Source: Anaerolinea sp.
Lineage (GTDB): Bacteria; Chloroflexota; Anaerolineae; JAAEKA01
Assembly (NCBI GenBank): GCA_014879765.1
Contig: JACSRL010000053.1
Location: 1-5,217, forward strand
Length of the DNA stretch: 5,217 nt
Direction of reading: 5' to 3'
This document shows, piece after piece, positions 5,170 to 5,217 of the stretch. The position numbers and the translations under genes are program-made. The notes beneath the pieces were generated by a model. The model was given only the letters and a program-made list of their open reading frames with translations. It was not told the origin of the DNA and did no database searches. Each line of letters opens with the position of its first letter. Within the stretch, counting starts at the first letter, position 1.

Positions 5170-5217
5170 CAGGGTGACAGGGTGATTGAGTGACAGGGTG
5201 ATTTGGTGATTTGGTGG
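5144..5217. repeat. Octamer tandem repeat, GACAGGGT orientation
   Basis: Nine 8-bp units fill 5144-5215. Five perfect GACAGGGT copies (5144-5183) are followed by GATTGAGT, another GACAGGGT (5192-5199) and two GATTTGGT units, and the array runs to the window edge. The first three units and part of the fourth lie inside or across the end of the HAD gene (stop codon 5167-5169). It is inverted relative to the array at 4460-4499; a 23-nt stretch at 4465-4487 is exactly complementary to part of it. Confidence 0.9.

Noticed and set aside
5144..5217. Right-end repeats as a CRISPR array.
   Set aside because: The units are contiguous 8-mers with no unique spacers.

Overview
The window is a GC-rich bacterial segment with five plus-strand genes: an acyl-CoA dehydrogenase, the beta and alpha subunits of an electron transfer flavoprotein (ETF), an M55 (DppA-type) D-aminopeptidase and a HAD-family phosphatase of the pyrimidine 5'-nucleotidase type. 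Shine-Dalgarno sites, a GTG start and a sigma70-like promoter show it is bacterial. The GC-rich coding sequence, the divergent ETF and the gaps filled with short tandem repeats would suit a Chloroflexota genome (Anaerolineae or Caldilineae type). That placement is an impression from gene content, not a measurement.

Layout. Positions 1-118 hold degenerate TTACGNN heptamer repeats and the ribosome-binding site of the first gene. Positions 119-3185 form one likely operon, acyl-CoA dehydrogenase - etfB - etfA, in which the dehydrogenase oxidises an acyl-CoA and passes electrons to the ETF heterodimer. A strong GC hairpin (3215-3242) follows etfA. The 413-bp gap 3186-3598 contains the most striking feature. 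This is a 91-bp element (3382-3472) made of two 36-nt inverted arms that match at 35 of 36 positions around a 19-nt centre, flanked exactly by an 8-bp direct repeat, GCTTGTCA. It has the structure of a non-autonomous miniature transposable element (MITE). Its GTAA termini and 8-bp duplication fit the IS66 family.

The right-hand copy of the 8-bp duplication contains TTGTCA, which sits exactly 17 nt upstream of an extended -10 box (TG-C-TATGAT). The element therefore appears to have landed at the -35 box of the D-aminopeptidase promoter and rebuilt it through target-site duplication. A leader with a small hairpin leads into the D-aminopeptidase gene (3599-4408).

The last gene (HAD hydrolase, 4513-5169) lies between two oppositely oriented arrays of the same octamer, ACCCTGTC on its left and GACAGGGT on its right. 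The right array supplies the last codons and the stop codon of the gene. The flavoprotein operon and the two downstream hydrolases show no obvious shared pathway. The D-aminopeptidase has its own promoter and the HAD gene has none that I can see.

I see no RNA gene, CRISPR array, phage gene or transposase gene. Apart from the miniature element and the repeat-bounded gene, gene content is ordinary metabolism.
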